Below are positions 1 through 8,650 of a DNA stretch of 64,000 nt, piece by piece (positions within the stretch are counted from its first letter, which is position 1; every line of letters begins with the position of its first letter). A program made the translations under genes and the position numbers. This DNA comes from an uncultured Lachnospiraceae bacterium (GTDB lineage: Bacteria > Bacillota > Clostridia > Lachnospirales > Lachnospiraceae). The notes under the pieces are model-generated. The model was not told where the DNA came from, searched no databases, and saw only the letters and a list, made by a program, of their open reading frames with translations. Location: contig CAKRYR010000002.1 in the NCBI GenBank assembly GCA_934432595.1, positions 124,001 through 188,000 on the forward strand, written 5' to 3'.

Positions 1-54
1 TTTGATTATTTAATTGGATCAGGATTATCATGGTTATCACAACTATTAGGATAA
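1..54 (+). CDS. secE: SecE, C-terminal end (partial)
   Basis: The window opens inside a reading frame that gives 17 residues (FDYLIGSGLSWLSQLLG) and stops with TAA, 9 bases before the nusG start. A short hydrophobic tail directly upstream of nusG is what the end of the SecE preprotein translocase subunit looks like, and secE-nusG is a near-universal bacterial gene order. Only the C-terminal membrane segment is visible, so the call rests mainly on context. Confidence 0.75.
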   Translation, partial: FDYLIGSGLSWLSQLLG

Positions 55-63
55 GGTGGTTTT

Positions 64-585
64 ATGTCAGATTTTAATTGGTATGTAGTTCATACCTATT
101 CAGGGTATGAGAATAAGGTAAAAGCAACAATTGAAAAAACTATTGAGAACAGAGGTCTTCAAGATCAAATTATAGAGGTATCTGTTCCTATGATTGATGT
201 AGTGGAAGTTAAGAATGGTGCAAATAAGACTGTTCAGAGAAAGAAATTCCCTGGTTACGTTTTTGTAAAAATGGTTATGAATGAGGACACATGGTATGTA
301 GTTAGAAATACTAGAGGTGTTACTGGGTTCGTAGGACCTGGATCAAAACCAGTGCCATTGACTCCAACAGAAATGCTTAATATGGGCTTTGATGGAGGAA
401 GTATCACAATTGACATAGATGTTAATGTAGGTGATACAGTTGAAGTTGTATCAGGAGCATGGGAAGAAGTTACTGGAGTTGTTCAAAGTATTAATGAAGC
501 TAAGCAAACAGTGACTATTACTATTGATATGTTTGGTAGAGAGACACCAGTTGAAATTAGTTTTGCTGATATTAAAGTATTATAA
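64..585 (+). CDS. nusG: Transcription termination/antitermination factor NusG
   Basis: 173 residues, the usual length for NusG. The NGN domain that binds the RNA polymerase clamp opens with WYVVHTYSGYENKVKATIE, and the C-terminal KOW domain lies around residues 125-160 (DTVEVVSGAWEEVTGVV). An AAGGTGG ribosome binding site precedes the ATG. NusG binds elongating polymerase and affects pausing, termination and coupling to the ribosome. It sits between secE and rplK, the conserved order. No anomaly seen. Confidence 0.97.
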   Translation: MSDFNWYVVHTYSGYENKVKATIEKTIENRGLQDQIIEVSVPMIDVVEVKNGANKTVQRKKFPGYVFVKMVMNEDTWYVVRNTRGVTGFVGPGSKPVPLTPTEMLNMGFDGGSITIDIDVNVGDTVEVVSGAWEEVTGVVQSINEAKQTVTITIDMFGRETPVEISFADIKVL

Positions 586-647
586 TTATTTAGATAGTCA
601 AAACAGTATGGTTAAACTCAAGTGATTAATTTAGGAGGTAAGCAATT

Positions 648-1073
648 ATGGCAAAGAAAGTTACAGGATATATTAAGTTACAAATTCCAGCTGCCAAAGC
701 AACACCTGCACCACCTGTAGGCCCTGCACTTGGACAGCACGGAGTTAACATTGTACAGTTTACAAAAGAATTTAATGCTAGAACAGCAGGTCAAGAAGGA
801 ATGATTATTCCAGTTGTAATCACTGTATATCAAGATAGAAGTTTTAGTTTTATTACTAAGACTCCACCAGCAGCAATTTTATTAAAGAAAGCTGCTAATA
901 TTAAATCAGGATCAGGAGTACCAAATAGAAATAAAGTTGGTAAGATATCAAAAGCAGATATCCAAAAGATCGCTGAACTTAAGATGCCAGACTTAAATGC
1001 TGCAAATCTTGAGAGTGCAATGAGCATGATCGAAGGAACAGCTAAGAGTATGGGATTAGTAGTAGAAGACTAG
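648..1073 (+). CDS. rplK: 50S ribosomal protein L11
   Basis: 141 residues, typical of L11. The N-terminal domain carries the conserved PAPPVGPALGQHGVNI stretch, and the C-terminal half binds the GTPase-associated region of 23S rRNA. L11 takes part in factor-dependent GTP hydrolysis and in RelA activation. The start has a clear TAGGAGG ribosome binding site. It is followed after about 100 bases by rplA, with a candidate L1 operator between them. Confidence 0.97.
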   Translation: MAKKVTGYIKLQIPAAKATPAPPVGPALGQHGVNIVQFTKEFNARTAGQEGMIIPVVITVYQDRSFSFITKTPPAAILLKKAANIKSGSGVPNRNKVGKISKADIQKIAELKMPDLNAANLESAMSMIEGTAKSMGLVVED

Positions 1074-1133
1074 TAAATATAAACCAAAAGGTATAGATAA
1101 AAGATTTCATCACAAGACAGTAACAATATAAAT

Positions 1134-1161
1134 GTGGGAGGGATTCTCCCGATATTACCAC
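1134..1161 (+). promoter_or_regulatory. Candidate L1 autoregulatory mRNA site
   Basis: The stretch starting GTGGGAG and ending ATTACCAC can fold into an outer stem GTGG/CCAC and an inner stem GAG/CTC, with an asymmetric bulge on the 3' side. Two short helices around an asymmetric internal loop is the known shape of the L1 target on 23S rRNA and on its own mRNA. It ends just before the rplA ribosome binding site, so L1 binding there would block rplA translation. Function is inferred from shape and position. Confidence 0.55.
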
Positions 1162-1177
1162 TAGGAGGTTAATAGAT

Positions 1178-1870
1178 ATGAAGAGAGGTAAGAAATATTC
1201 AGATGCTTCTAAATTATATGATAAGACACAAGCATTTGATACAGAAGAGGCTATTAGCTTAGTTAAGAAAACAGCCGTTGCAAAATTCGATGAAACAGTT
1301 GAAGCTCACATCAGATTAGGTGTAGATAGTAGACATGCAGACCAACAAGTTCGTGGCGCTGTTGTTTTACCACATGGAACTGGTAAAAAAGTAAGAGTTC
1401 TTGTTTTTGCTAAAGGTGATAAATTAGCTGAAGCAGAAGCAGCTGGAGCAGATTTCGTTGGAGGAGAAGATTTAATTCCAAAGATTCAAAATGATAATTG
1501 GTTTGATTTTGATGTTGTTGTTGCAACTCCAGATATGATGGGTGTTGTTGGACGTTTAGGACGTGTACTTGGACCTAAGGGATTAATGCCTAATCCAAAG
1601 GCAGGAACTGTAACAATGGATGTTACAAAGGCTGTACAAGATATTAAAGCAGGTAAGATTGAATACAGATTAGATAAGAGCAATATTATCCACGTACCAC
1701 TAGGTAAGGCTTCATTTACTGAAGAGCAATTAGTTGACAACTTTACTACTTTAATGGGAGCTATAGTTAAAGCTAAACCAGCAGCTACTAAGGGACAATA
1801 CTTAAGAAGTGTAACTTTAGCAACAACTATGGGACCAGGAGTTAAAGTTAATACTGTTAAGCTTGGTTAG
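1178..1870 (+). CDS. rplA: 50S ribosomal protein L1
   Basis: 230 residues, full length for L1. Recognisable segments are the N-terminal MKRGKKYSDASKLYD, the central GRLGRVLGPKGLMPNPKAGT and the C-terminal GQYLRSVTLATTMGPGVKV. L1 forms the mobile stalk next to the E site and is usually a translational repressor of its own operon. The start has a strong AGGAGG site. A perfect terminator 50 bases past the stop ends the nusG-rplK-rplA unit. Confidence 0.97.
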   Translation: MKRGKKYSDASKLYDKTQAFDTEEAISLVKKTAVAKFDETVEAHIRLGVDSRHADQQVRGAVVLPHGTGKKVRVLVFAKGDKLAEAEAAGADFVGGEDLIPKIQNDNWFDFDVVVATPDMMGVVGRLGRVLGPKGLMPNPKAGTVTMDVTKAVQDIKAGKIEYRLDKSNIIHVPLGKASFTEEQLVDNFTTLMGAIVKAKPAATKGQYLRSVTLATTMGPGVKVNTVKLG

Positions 1871-1920
1871 TAATAAGCTGAACGTATAATTTTATAATGT
1901 GAATATTAGATATTATATAT

Positions 1921-1953
1921 AAAAACGCGAAGATTAGTCTTCGCGTTTTTTTT
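1921..1953 (+). terminator. Rho-independent terminator after rplA
   Basis: A perfect 10-bp stem (AACGCGAAGA / TCTTCGCGTT) with a 4-base loop is followed by a run of eight T. It separates the L11-L1 unit from the L10-L12 unit. Confidence 0.93.
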
Positions 1954-2013
1954 GCAATTTTAAATGTGCAATTGAGAAAAATATAAAATATTTATAAAAT
2001 ACAAAAATTATGT

Positions 2014-2042
2014 TTGACAAGATTAAAAGTATAGAGTATACT
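2014..2042 (+). promoter_or_regulatory. Sigma-A promoter for rplJ-rplL
   Basis: TTGACA, a 17-base spacer and TATACT: a near-perfect housekeeping promoter lying between the rplA terminator and the L10 leader. Confidence 0.85.
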
Positions 2043-2048
2043 TAACGA

Positions 2049-2170
2049 GTATGAAAGAAATACTGCCGAAGACAGTAGGTGCGAAAGCGTAAGTTATTTA
2101 TAACGCCTACCGAGGAAATATAATCTTATATGACGATTATGCCTTGTTGTCTTTGACAGCGAGGCTTTTT
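2049..2170 (+). promoter_or_regulatory. L10 ribosomal protein leader with attenuator
   Basis: The transcript leader contains the CCGAAGACAGTAGG... and CCTACCGAGG arms characteristic of the Firmicute L10 leader, which is bound by the L10(L12)4 complex. It is followed at 2141-2170 by an 11-bp stem (GCCTTGTTGTC / GACAGCGAGGC) and a T-run, a conditional terminator. Expected action: excess L10-L12 binds the leader and causes termination before rplJ. The remaining bases to 2277 are untranslated leader. Confidence 0.85.
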
Positions 2171-2277
2171 ATATAGTCAAAGTGTTGAACACTTTAGGAA
2201 CAATATGGTTCTAAAGATTATAATAAGCTGACGGCGGTGACCTTTTTGATACAGAATCTATAAGGAGGTACACCATT

Positions 2278-2772
2278 ATGGCAAAAGTTGAATTAAAACA
2301 ACCAATCGTTGATGAAATCTCAGCATACGTAGAAAAAGCTCAATCAGCAGTATTAGTTAACTATCGTGGACTTACAGTTGAGCAAGATACTATTTTACGT
2401 AAGAAGATGAGAGAGGCTGGTGTTGTATACAAAGTATATAAGAACACTATGCTTAAGAGAGCGTTTGAGGGAACTGCTTATGAAGAGTTATCTCAACATC
2501 TTGATGGACCAACTGCTGTTGCATTTGGATTAGAGGATGCAACTGCTCCAGCTAGAATTTTCAGCGAAGTTATGAAGGAAGCAACTGCTTTGGAATACAA
2601 AGGTGGAGTTGTTGAAGGAGTTTACTATGATGCTAAAGGTATCGAAGTTATTGCAAGCATTCCTTCAAGAGAAGTACTTATTTCCAAATTACTTGGAAGC
2701 TTACAATCACCTATTTCAAATCTTGCTCGTGTTCTTAATCAAATCGCAGAGAAGAATGGCGAAGCTGCATAG
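2278..2772 (+). CDS. rplJ: 50S ribosomal protein L10
   Basis: 164 residues, normal for L10. The N-terminal rRNA-binding part includes SAVLVNYRGLTVEQ and the KVYKNTMLKRAFEGT segment. The C-terminal helix (LARVLNQIAEKNGEAA) anchors L12 dimers on the ribosomal stalk. An AAGGAGG site precedes the ATG. Transcription is expected to be governed by the upstream L10 leader. rplL follows 146 bases downstream. Confidence 0.97.
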   Translation: MAKVELKQPIVDEISAYVEKAQSAVLVNYRGLTVEQDTILRKKMREAGVVYKVYKNTMLKRAFEGTAYEELSQHLDGPTAVAFGLEDATAPARIFSEVMKEATALEYKGGVVEGVYYDAKGIEVIASIPSREVLISKLLGSLQSPISNLARVLNQIAEKNGEAA

Positions 2773-2918
2773 GCAAGTGGTTATTAATTGAAAGCTGAAT
2801 TATTATTAATTTAACTGAACAAATTAGAATAATTCAATAATGAAACTATTAGAAAATAAGATGGATATTTATTAGATATCCGCAAAAGAAATAATTAGAA
2901 TTTATGGAGGTATTTATA

Positions 2919-3287
2919 ATGACAACTCAAGAATTTATCGAAGCTATTAAGGGCTTAACAGTATTAGAATTAAATGATTTAGTAAAAGCATGTGAAGAAG
3001 AATTTGGTGTATCAGCAGCAGCAGGTGTTGTTGTAGCAGCAGCAGGTGGAGACGGAGCAGCAGCTGGAGCAGAAAAGACTGAATTTAACGTAGAGTTAAC
3101 TGAAGTTGGTGGAGCAAAGGTTAAAGTTATCAAAGTTGTTCGTGAAGTAACAGGATTAGGATTAAAAGAAGCTAAAGAAGTAGTAGACGGAGCTCCTAAG
3201 GTTGTTAAAGAAGGTGTTTCTAAAGAAGAAGCAGAAGAAATTAAGACTAAATTAGAAGCAGAAGGTGCTAAGGTTACTTTAAAATAA
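2919..3287 (+). CDS. rplL: 50S ribosomal protein L7/L12
   Basis: 122 residues from the ATG at 2919, the usual length. An in-frame ATG at 2904 overlaps the ribosome binding site ATGGAGG, so the downstream start is preferred. The N-terminal dimerisation helix is followed by an Ala/Gly-rich hinge (about residues 35-55) and the factor-binding C-terminal domain (EKTEFNVELTEVGGAKVKVI...). It is the flexible stalk protein that recruits translation GTPases. A terminator follows. Confidence 0.97.
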   Translation: MTTQEFIEAIKGLTVLELNDLVKACEEEFGVSAAAGVVVAAAGGDGAAAGAEKTEFNVELTEVGGAKVKVIKVVREVTGLGLKEAKEVVDGAPKVVKEGVSKEEAEEIKTKLEAEGAKVTLK

Positions 3288-3329
3288 TTTAATATAAATT
3301 AATTTTATATAAGTAATTAGATAACTTAT

Positions 3330-3367
3330 AGGCTTTGGAAGATTGTATAATCTCCAAAGCCTTTTTA
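3330..3367 (+). terminator. Terminator after rplL
   Basis: Stem AGGCTTTGG...CCAAAGCCT with an extra AGAT/ATCT inner helix, followed by TTTTT. It ends the rplJ-rplL unit. Confidence 0.92.
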
Positions 3368-3371
3368 TTGT

Positions 3372-3452
3372 GCGTCTTGCGACGCATTTCTTATTATATA
3401 AAAACATTCCACTTGGGATGCGTAGCTCGTGGATGGGAATGCAACTCTTTTT
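3372..3452. repeat. Dispersed intergenic repeat, family C copy 1
   Basis: Directly after the rplL terminator lies a stretch resembling the one after the hup terminator (32175-32245). Shared blocks include GCG-CGCATTTC, ATAAAA, and GGATGC followed by AGCTCG and GGA-GGGAA. Both copies are non-coding and follow a terminator. Confidence 0.5.
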
Positions 3453-3492
3453 ATTATATTTTTGTGGATAATGTAGAAACTTATAATTATTC

Positions 3493-3520
3493 TTGAAATT
3501 ACAAAAAAATTTGTTATAAT
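3493..3520 (+). promoter_or_regulatory. Promoter for the DUF975 gene
   Basis: TTGAAA, 16-base spacer, TATAAT, about 55 bases upstream of the gene start. Confidence 0.65.
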
Positions 3521-3576
3521 AATATTATGTTTATTAAAAATATTTAAATTAAATTATTAAAGGGAGGATTTTTTTA

Positions 3577-4443
3577 ATGAGGGTAAAAGAAATTAGGATG
3601 AGAGCAAAAGAGTGCTTAAAGGGGAAATGGGCTAAGACAAGCGTTCTGATTTTTCTATTTAATTTATTAATTTCTGTAGCAATGATAGGGTACATCGTGT
3701 TATATTCAGCAGCCATAGTTTTAGAAGATAAGAATCTAGAGTATATCTCTTTGGTATTAATTATACCCGGATATATTATGCAGGCAATACTACAAATTGG
3801 TTTACTACGTATTATTTTAGGCGTGACTAGAGGAAAAGATTATAAGTTTTCTGATATTTTTTTGGGTGCGAAATATTGGCTAAAGACTTTGGGAGTTATA
3901 TTCATGACATCATTATTTACTTTATTGTGGATGTGTTTGTTCATTATTCCAGGTATTATTAAAGCAATTTCATATAGTATGGCATTGTTTATTTTAGCAG
4001 AAAATCCTGAAAAAGGAATTCTAGAGTGTATTACTGAATCTAGAATGATGATGAAAGGAAATAAATGGAAATATGTTGGCTTAGTTTTATCTATAACTAT
4101 ATGGTTAATATTATTTGTAGCAGTTATATATGGATGTATAGTTGGTACAACATATTTAATAGCTGCGAAATTAGGTTCAGTGGTTGTAAATATTTTGATA
4201 CTTTTAGTTACTCTGTTCTTGTTAACTACAGTATACACAATACTTACATATGTTATAACAAGTTATTTATATGTAGCAGAAGGAGTTATGTATTTAGATA
4301 TATCTAAAAAAGATGAAGTATACAGTGATGCTTCAGTCGTGGAAGAAGGCATAACAGTGAGTACAGATGATATATATACTGCGAATGTAGAAGATGCTAT
4401 ATCTGATAATGTGGATGGTATGGTTGAGGACAAAGCAGAATGA
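3577..4443 (+). CDS. DUF975-family membrane protein
   Basis: 288 residues. The start (MRVKEIRMRAKECLKGKWAKT) matches the N-terminal signature of DUF975 proteins, cytoplasmic helices leading into a polytopic membrane domain. About five to six hydrophobic segments cover residues 22-230, and the last 50 residues are acidic and polar (IYTANVEDAISDNVDG). Function of the family is unknown. It has its own promoter, RBS (AGGGAGG) and terminator, so it is a monocistronic insert between rplL and rpoB, which are adjacent in many Firmicutes. Confidence 0.75.
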   Translation: MRVKEIRMRAKECLKGKWAKTSVLIFLFNLLISVAMIGYIVLYSAAIVLEDKNLEYISLVLIIPGYIMQAILQIGLLRIILGVTRGKDYKFSDIFLGAKYWLKTLGVIFMTSLFTLLWMCLFIIPGIIKAISYSMALFILAENPEKGILECITESRMMMKGNKWKYVGLVLSITIWLILFVAVIYGCIVGTTYLIAAKLGSVVVNILILLVTLFLLTTVYTILTYVITSYLYVAEGVMYLDISKKDEVYSDASVVEEGITVSTDDIYTANVEDAISDNVDGMVEDKAE

Positions 4444-4524
4444 GATAAGATTTGAATAATGATTAATGTATCATAATAAAGTATTATATATGACTTTTAA
4501 TTAAAAATTTTATAAAAATTTTTA

Positions 4525-4570
4525 ATTACTCCCACAAAGCTTTAAAATAAAGGCCTTGTGGGAGTAATTT
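4525..4570 (+). terminator. Terminator after the DUF975 gene
   Basis: A 13-bp stem (ATTACTCCCACAA / TTGTGGGAGTAAT) encloses an 18-base loop. The following T-run is short, so termination may be partial. Confidence 0.75.
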
Positions 4571-4606
4571 ACTATGTATATTTATAAAAAAGTGAAAAAT
4601 ATACTG

Positions 4607-4635
4607 TTGACAAATTGTAACTATTGTGGTAGTGT
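4607..4635 (+). promoter_or_regulatory. Candidate promoter for rpoBC
   Basis: A perfect TTGACA at 4607 with TAGTGT 17 bases further on. The -10 matches only 3 of 6 positions, so the start site is uncertain, but no better candidate lies in this gap. Confidence 0.45.
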
Positions 4636-4727
4636 GGAAGTTGCACTATTGTGTTATTGTATGCCAAAATATACGTATCAAGTAGATGGAGGCCTATTCA
4701 TATATTAGTTCAAGGAGTGAAATGGCA

Positions 4728-7700
4728 ATGGTAAAAAACAGAATTCGTCCAATACAAATTGGAAACGGTATTAGAATGAGTTACTCTAAGCAAAAAGAAG
4801 TGCTTGAAATGCCAAATCTCATTGAAGTTCAGACAGAATCTTATAAATGGTTCATTGAGGAAGGACTTAGAGAAGTATTTAGGGATATCTCACCTATTAC
4901 AGATCATGGTGAGAATTTAAGTCTAGAGTTTGTAGACTTTAAACTTTGTGAGGATGACATAAAGTATACTATTGAGGAGTGTAAGGAGAGAGATGCAACT
5001 TATGCTGCTCCACTTAAGGTAAAGGTTAGACTTTACAATAAGGAAACAGATGAAATAACTGAGCATGATATTTTCATGGGTGATTTGCCACTTATGACTG
5101 CAACAGGTACATTTGTAATTAATGGTGCAGAAAGAGTTATAGTAAGTCAGTTAGTTCGTTCACCTGGTATCTATTATGGAATTGGACATGATAAAGTAGG
5201 TACAGAATTATTTACATGTACAGTTATTCCTAATAGAGGTGCATGGTTAGAATATGAGACAGATTCTAACGGTGTATTTTATGTACGTGTTGATAGGAAT
5301 AGAAAGGTTCCAATTACAGTATTATTAAGAGCTATGGGGTTAGGGACTAATCAAGAAATAATTGATAAGTTCGGGGAAGAATCAAAAATCCTTGAAAGTA
5401 TGAAGAAAGATCCATCAGATAATTATCAAGATGGTCTACTTGAGTTATATAAGAAATTGCGCCCAGGTGAGCCATTATCTGTAGATAGCGCAGAGTCTTT
5501 AGTAAGAGGCATGTTCTTCGATGTAAGAAGATATGATTTAGCTAAGGTTGGTAGATACAAGTTTAATAAGAAGCTTGCATTTAAGAATAGAATCGTTGGA
5601 TTTAATTTAGCAGAAGATGTTGTAAGTGAGGAAACTGGTGAAGTTATTGCTGAAGCAGGTACATTTGTGGATGATGATTTAGCTATAGCATTACAAAATT
5701 CAGCAGTCCCATATGTAGTCATTGCAACAGAACAAAAGAATGTTAGAGTATTATCTAATATGGCTGTTGATATTAATGCTTTTGTTGATGTTGATAAGAA
5801 AGAATTAGGAATTACTGAGGATGTTTATTATCCTGTATTAAAGGAAATTCTTGATGAGTATTCTGATAAAGCAGATATTGAAGAAGCTATTAAGAGAAAC
5901 ATAAATGAACTAATTCCAAAACATATTACAAAGGATGACATATTTGCTTCAATTAACTACAATATGCATCTAGAGTATAATCATATAGATAGTAGAGATA
6001 TTAGAGTTGGTAGTCCTGATGACATTGATCATTTGGGAAATAGACGTATTAGAGCAGTAGGTGAGTTATTACAGAACCAATACAGAATTGGTTTATCAAG
6101 AATGGAACGTGTTGTTAGAGAAAGAATGGGAACACAAGACATTGAAAGTATATCACCTCAGACTTTGATTAATATCAAACCTGTTACAGCTGCAGTTAAA
6201 GAATTCTTTGGTAGTTCACAGTTGTCACAGTTTATGGATCAGAACAACCCACTAAGTGAGTTAACACATAAGAGACGTTTATCAGCACTTGGACCTGGTG
6301 GTCTTTCAAGAGATAGAGCTGGTTTCGAGGTTCGTGACGTTCACTATTCTCATTATGGTAGAATGTGTCCTATCGAGACACCTGAAGGTCCTAACATCGG
6401 TCTTATTAACTCATTAGCATCATATGCAAGAATCAATGAATATGGTTTCATTGAAGCTCCATATAGAAAAGTTGATAAGAGTGATCCGCAGAATCCAAGA
6501 GTAACAGACGAGGTTATATATTTGACAGCAGATGAAGAAGATAAGTTCTATGTTGCACAAGCCAATGAACCTCTTGATGAAAATGGATACTTTGTTAAGA
6601 ACAATATTTCTGGTCGTTACAGAGATGAAACATCAGAATTTGAAAAGAGTAAGATAGATTTGATGGACGTATCACCTAAGATGGTATTCTCTATTGCAAC
6701 AGCAATGATACCATTCCTACAAAATGATGATGCGAACCGTGCCTTGATGGGATCTAACATGCAACGTCAGGCTGTACCATTGTTAATGACTGATTCACCA
6801 GTAGTTGGTACAGGAATGGAAAGAAAGGCAGCAGTTGACTCAGGAAACTGTGTTGTTGCTACAAAAGGCGGTGTTGTTGACAGATCAGCATCAAGTGAAA
6901 TTATTATAGTTGAAGATGATGGACATAGACATAGATATCCATTAATGAAATTTGCAAGAAGTAACCAAGGCACATGTTTGAATCAACGTCCTATTGTATA
7001 TAAAGGCGATAGAGTTGAAGCAGGAGATGTTATTGCAGATGGACCATCAACATTAAATGGAGAGTTAGCACTAGGTAAGAACCCATTGATTGGTTTCATG
7101 ACTTGGGAAGGATATAACTACGAGGATGCTGTTCTTTTAAGTGAAAGATTAGTTCAAGATGATGTATATACATCAGTTCATATAGAAGAATATGAGGCAG
7201 AATCAAGAGATACTAAGCTTGGACCGGAGGAAATTACAAGAGATGTCCCTGGTGTAGGTGATGATGCACTTAGAGACCTAGATGAAAGAGGTATTATAAG
7301 AATCGGTGCAGAAGTAAGAGCAGGAGATATTCTTGTTGGTAAAGTTACTCCTAAGGGAGAGACAGAACTTACTGCAGAGGAAAGACTTCTTAGAGCAATA
7401 TTCGGAGAAAAAGCAAGAGAGGTTAGAGATACATCATTAAGAGTTCCTCATGGTGAATTCGGTATAATAGTTGATGCTAAAGTATTTACAAGAGAAAATG
7501 GTGATGAGCTTTTACCAGGAGTTAATCAATCTGTTCGTGTATATATTGCACAGAAAAGAAAGATTCAAGTTGGTGATAAGATGGCTGGTCGTCATGGTAA
7601 CAAGGGTGTTGTTTCTAGAGTATTACCTGTAGAGGATATGCCTTTCTTACCAAACGGTAGACCTCTTGATATCGTACTTAATCCTCTAGGTGTGCCTTCA

Positions 7701-8627
7701 CGTATGAACATTGGACAGGTACTTGAAATCCATTTAAGTTTAGCGGCTAGAGCATTAGGATTTAAAGTTTCTACACCAGTATTTGATGGTGCAAATGAGA
7801 TTGATATAGAAGATACATTAGAGTTAGCAAATGATTATGTTAATACTGAATGGGAAGAATTTTATGAGAAATATAAAGATATTCTTAACAAAGAAGTTAT
7901 GGAATATCTTGAAGAAAATAAAGATTACAGAGAAGAATGGAAAGGTGTTCCAATCAATCGTGATGGTAAGGTAAGATTACGTGATGGACGTTCAGGAGAG
8001 TACTTTGATGGTGCAGTAACTGTTGGATTCATGCATTACTTGAAACTTCACCACTTGGTAGATGATAAGATTCATGCTCGTTCAACTGGTCCATACTCAC
8101 TTGTAACTCAACAACCACTTGGTGGTAAAGCACAATTTGGTGGTCAGAGATTTGGTGAAATGGAAGTTTGGGCACTTGAAGCATATGGAGCAGCATATAC
8201 TCTTCAAGAAATACTTACTGTTAAATCTGATGATGTTATCGGACGTGTTAAGACATATGAAGCAATCATTAAAGGTGAGAACATTTCTAAGCCAGGTATA
8301 CCTGAATCATTTAAGGTATTATTAAAAGAACTTCAATCATTAGCACTAGAGGTTACTGTGCTTGATGAGGATGGTAATGAAGTTCAAATGGCTGAAACAA
8401 TTGATTATGGTGATGAAGATTTAACACCATTGATTGAAGGAAATAATTTCTTGAACTCAGAAGAAAGTGACTCATTCACAAATGCTGGTTATAGTGCAGT
8501 GTCAGGTGAACAAGGCGATGATGTTTTACTAGACTTTGAAAAATCAGATAGTGAAGATATGGATGAAGACATTGATATGCCAGAGGATTTTAATCCAAGT
8601 AGCATATTAGATGATGATTTTGAATAA
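4728..8627 (+). CDS. rpoB: DNA-directed RNA polymerase subunit beta
   Basis: 1299 residues from the ATG at 4728 (MVKNRIRPIQIG). In-frame ATGs at 4686 and 4722 exist, but AAGGAG at 4712-4717 is best spaced for 4728, and clostridial homologues start with MEKNRIRPI. The rifampicin pocket reads SSQLSQFMDQNNPLSELTHK then RRLSALGPGG, with sensitive-type D, H and S at the classical resistance positions. The active-site part holds GDKMAGRHGNKGVVS. The tail is acidic (about 60 residues to ILDDDFE). It forms the catalytic core with rpoC, which begins 23 bases downstream. Confidence 0.98.
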   Translation: MVKNRIRPIQIGNGIRMSYSKQKEVLEMPNLIEVQTESYKWFIEEGLREVFRDISPITDHGENLSLEFVDFKLCEDDIKYTIEECKERDATYAAPLKVKVRLYNKETDEITEHDIFMGDLPLMTATGTFVINGAERVIVSQLVRSPGIYYGIGHDKVGTELFTCTVIPNRGAWLEYETDSNGVFYVRVDRNRKVPITVLLRAMGLGTNQEIIDKFGEESKILESMKKDPSDNYQDGLLELYKKLRPGEPLSVDSAESLVRGMFFDVRRYDLAKVGRYKFNKKLAFKNRIVGFNLAEDVVSEETGEVIAEAGTFVDDDLAIALQNSAVPYVVIATEQKNVRVLSNMAVDINAFVDVDKKELGITEDVYYPVLKEILDEYSDKADIEEAIKRNINELIPKHITKDDIFASINYNMHLEYNHIDSRDIRVGSPDDIDHLGNRRIRAVGELLQNQYRIGLSRMERVVRERMGTQDIESISPQTLINIKPVTAAVKEFFGSSQLSQFMDQNNPLSELTHKRRLSALGPGGLSRDRAGFEVRDVHYSHYGRMCPIETPEGPNIGLINSLASYARINEYGFIEAPYRKVDKSDPQNPRVTDEVIYLTADEEDKFYVAQANEPLDENGYFVKNNISGRYRDETSEFEKSKIDLMDVSPKMVFSIATAMIPFLQNDDANRALMGSNMQRQAVPLLMTDSPVVGTGMERKAAVDSGNCVVATKGGVVDRSASSEIIIVEDDGHRHRYPLMKFARSNQGTCLNQRPIVYKGDRVEAGDVIADGPSTLNGELALGKNPLIGFMTWEGYNYEDAVLLSERLVQDDVYTSVHIEEYEAESRDTKLGPEEITRDVPGVGDDALRDLDERGIIRIGAEVRAGDILVGKVTPKGETELTAEERLLRAIFGEKAREVRDTSLRVPHGEFGIIVDAKVFTRENGDELLPGVNQSVRVYIAQKRKIQVGDKMAGRHGNKGVVSRVLPVEDMPFLPNGRPLDIVLNPLGVPSRMNIGQVLEIHLSLAARALGFKVSTPVFDGANEIDIEDTLELANDYVNTEWEEFYEKYKDILNKEVMEYLEENKDYREEWKGVPINRDGKVRLRDGRSGEYFDGAVTVGFMHYLKLHHLVDDKIHARSTGPYSLVTQQPLGGKAQFGGQRFGEMEVWALEAYGAAYTLQEILTVKSDDVIGRVKTYEAIIKGENISKPGIPESFKVLLKELQSLALEVTVLDEDGNEVQMAETIDYGDEDLTPLIEGNNFLNSEESDSFTNAGYSAVSGEQGDDVLLDFEKSDSEDMDEDIDMPEDFNPSSILDDDFE

Positions 8628-8650
8628 AATGAACGAAGGGAGCACCTGTG

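Noticed and set aside
4722..4730. Earlier rpoB starts at 4686 or 4722
   Set aside because: The 4686 start precedes the ribosome binding site, and 4722 lies only 4 bases from AAGGAG; homologues begin at the residue encoded at 4728.
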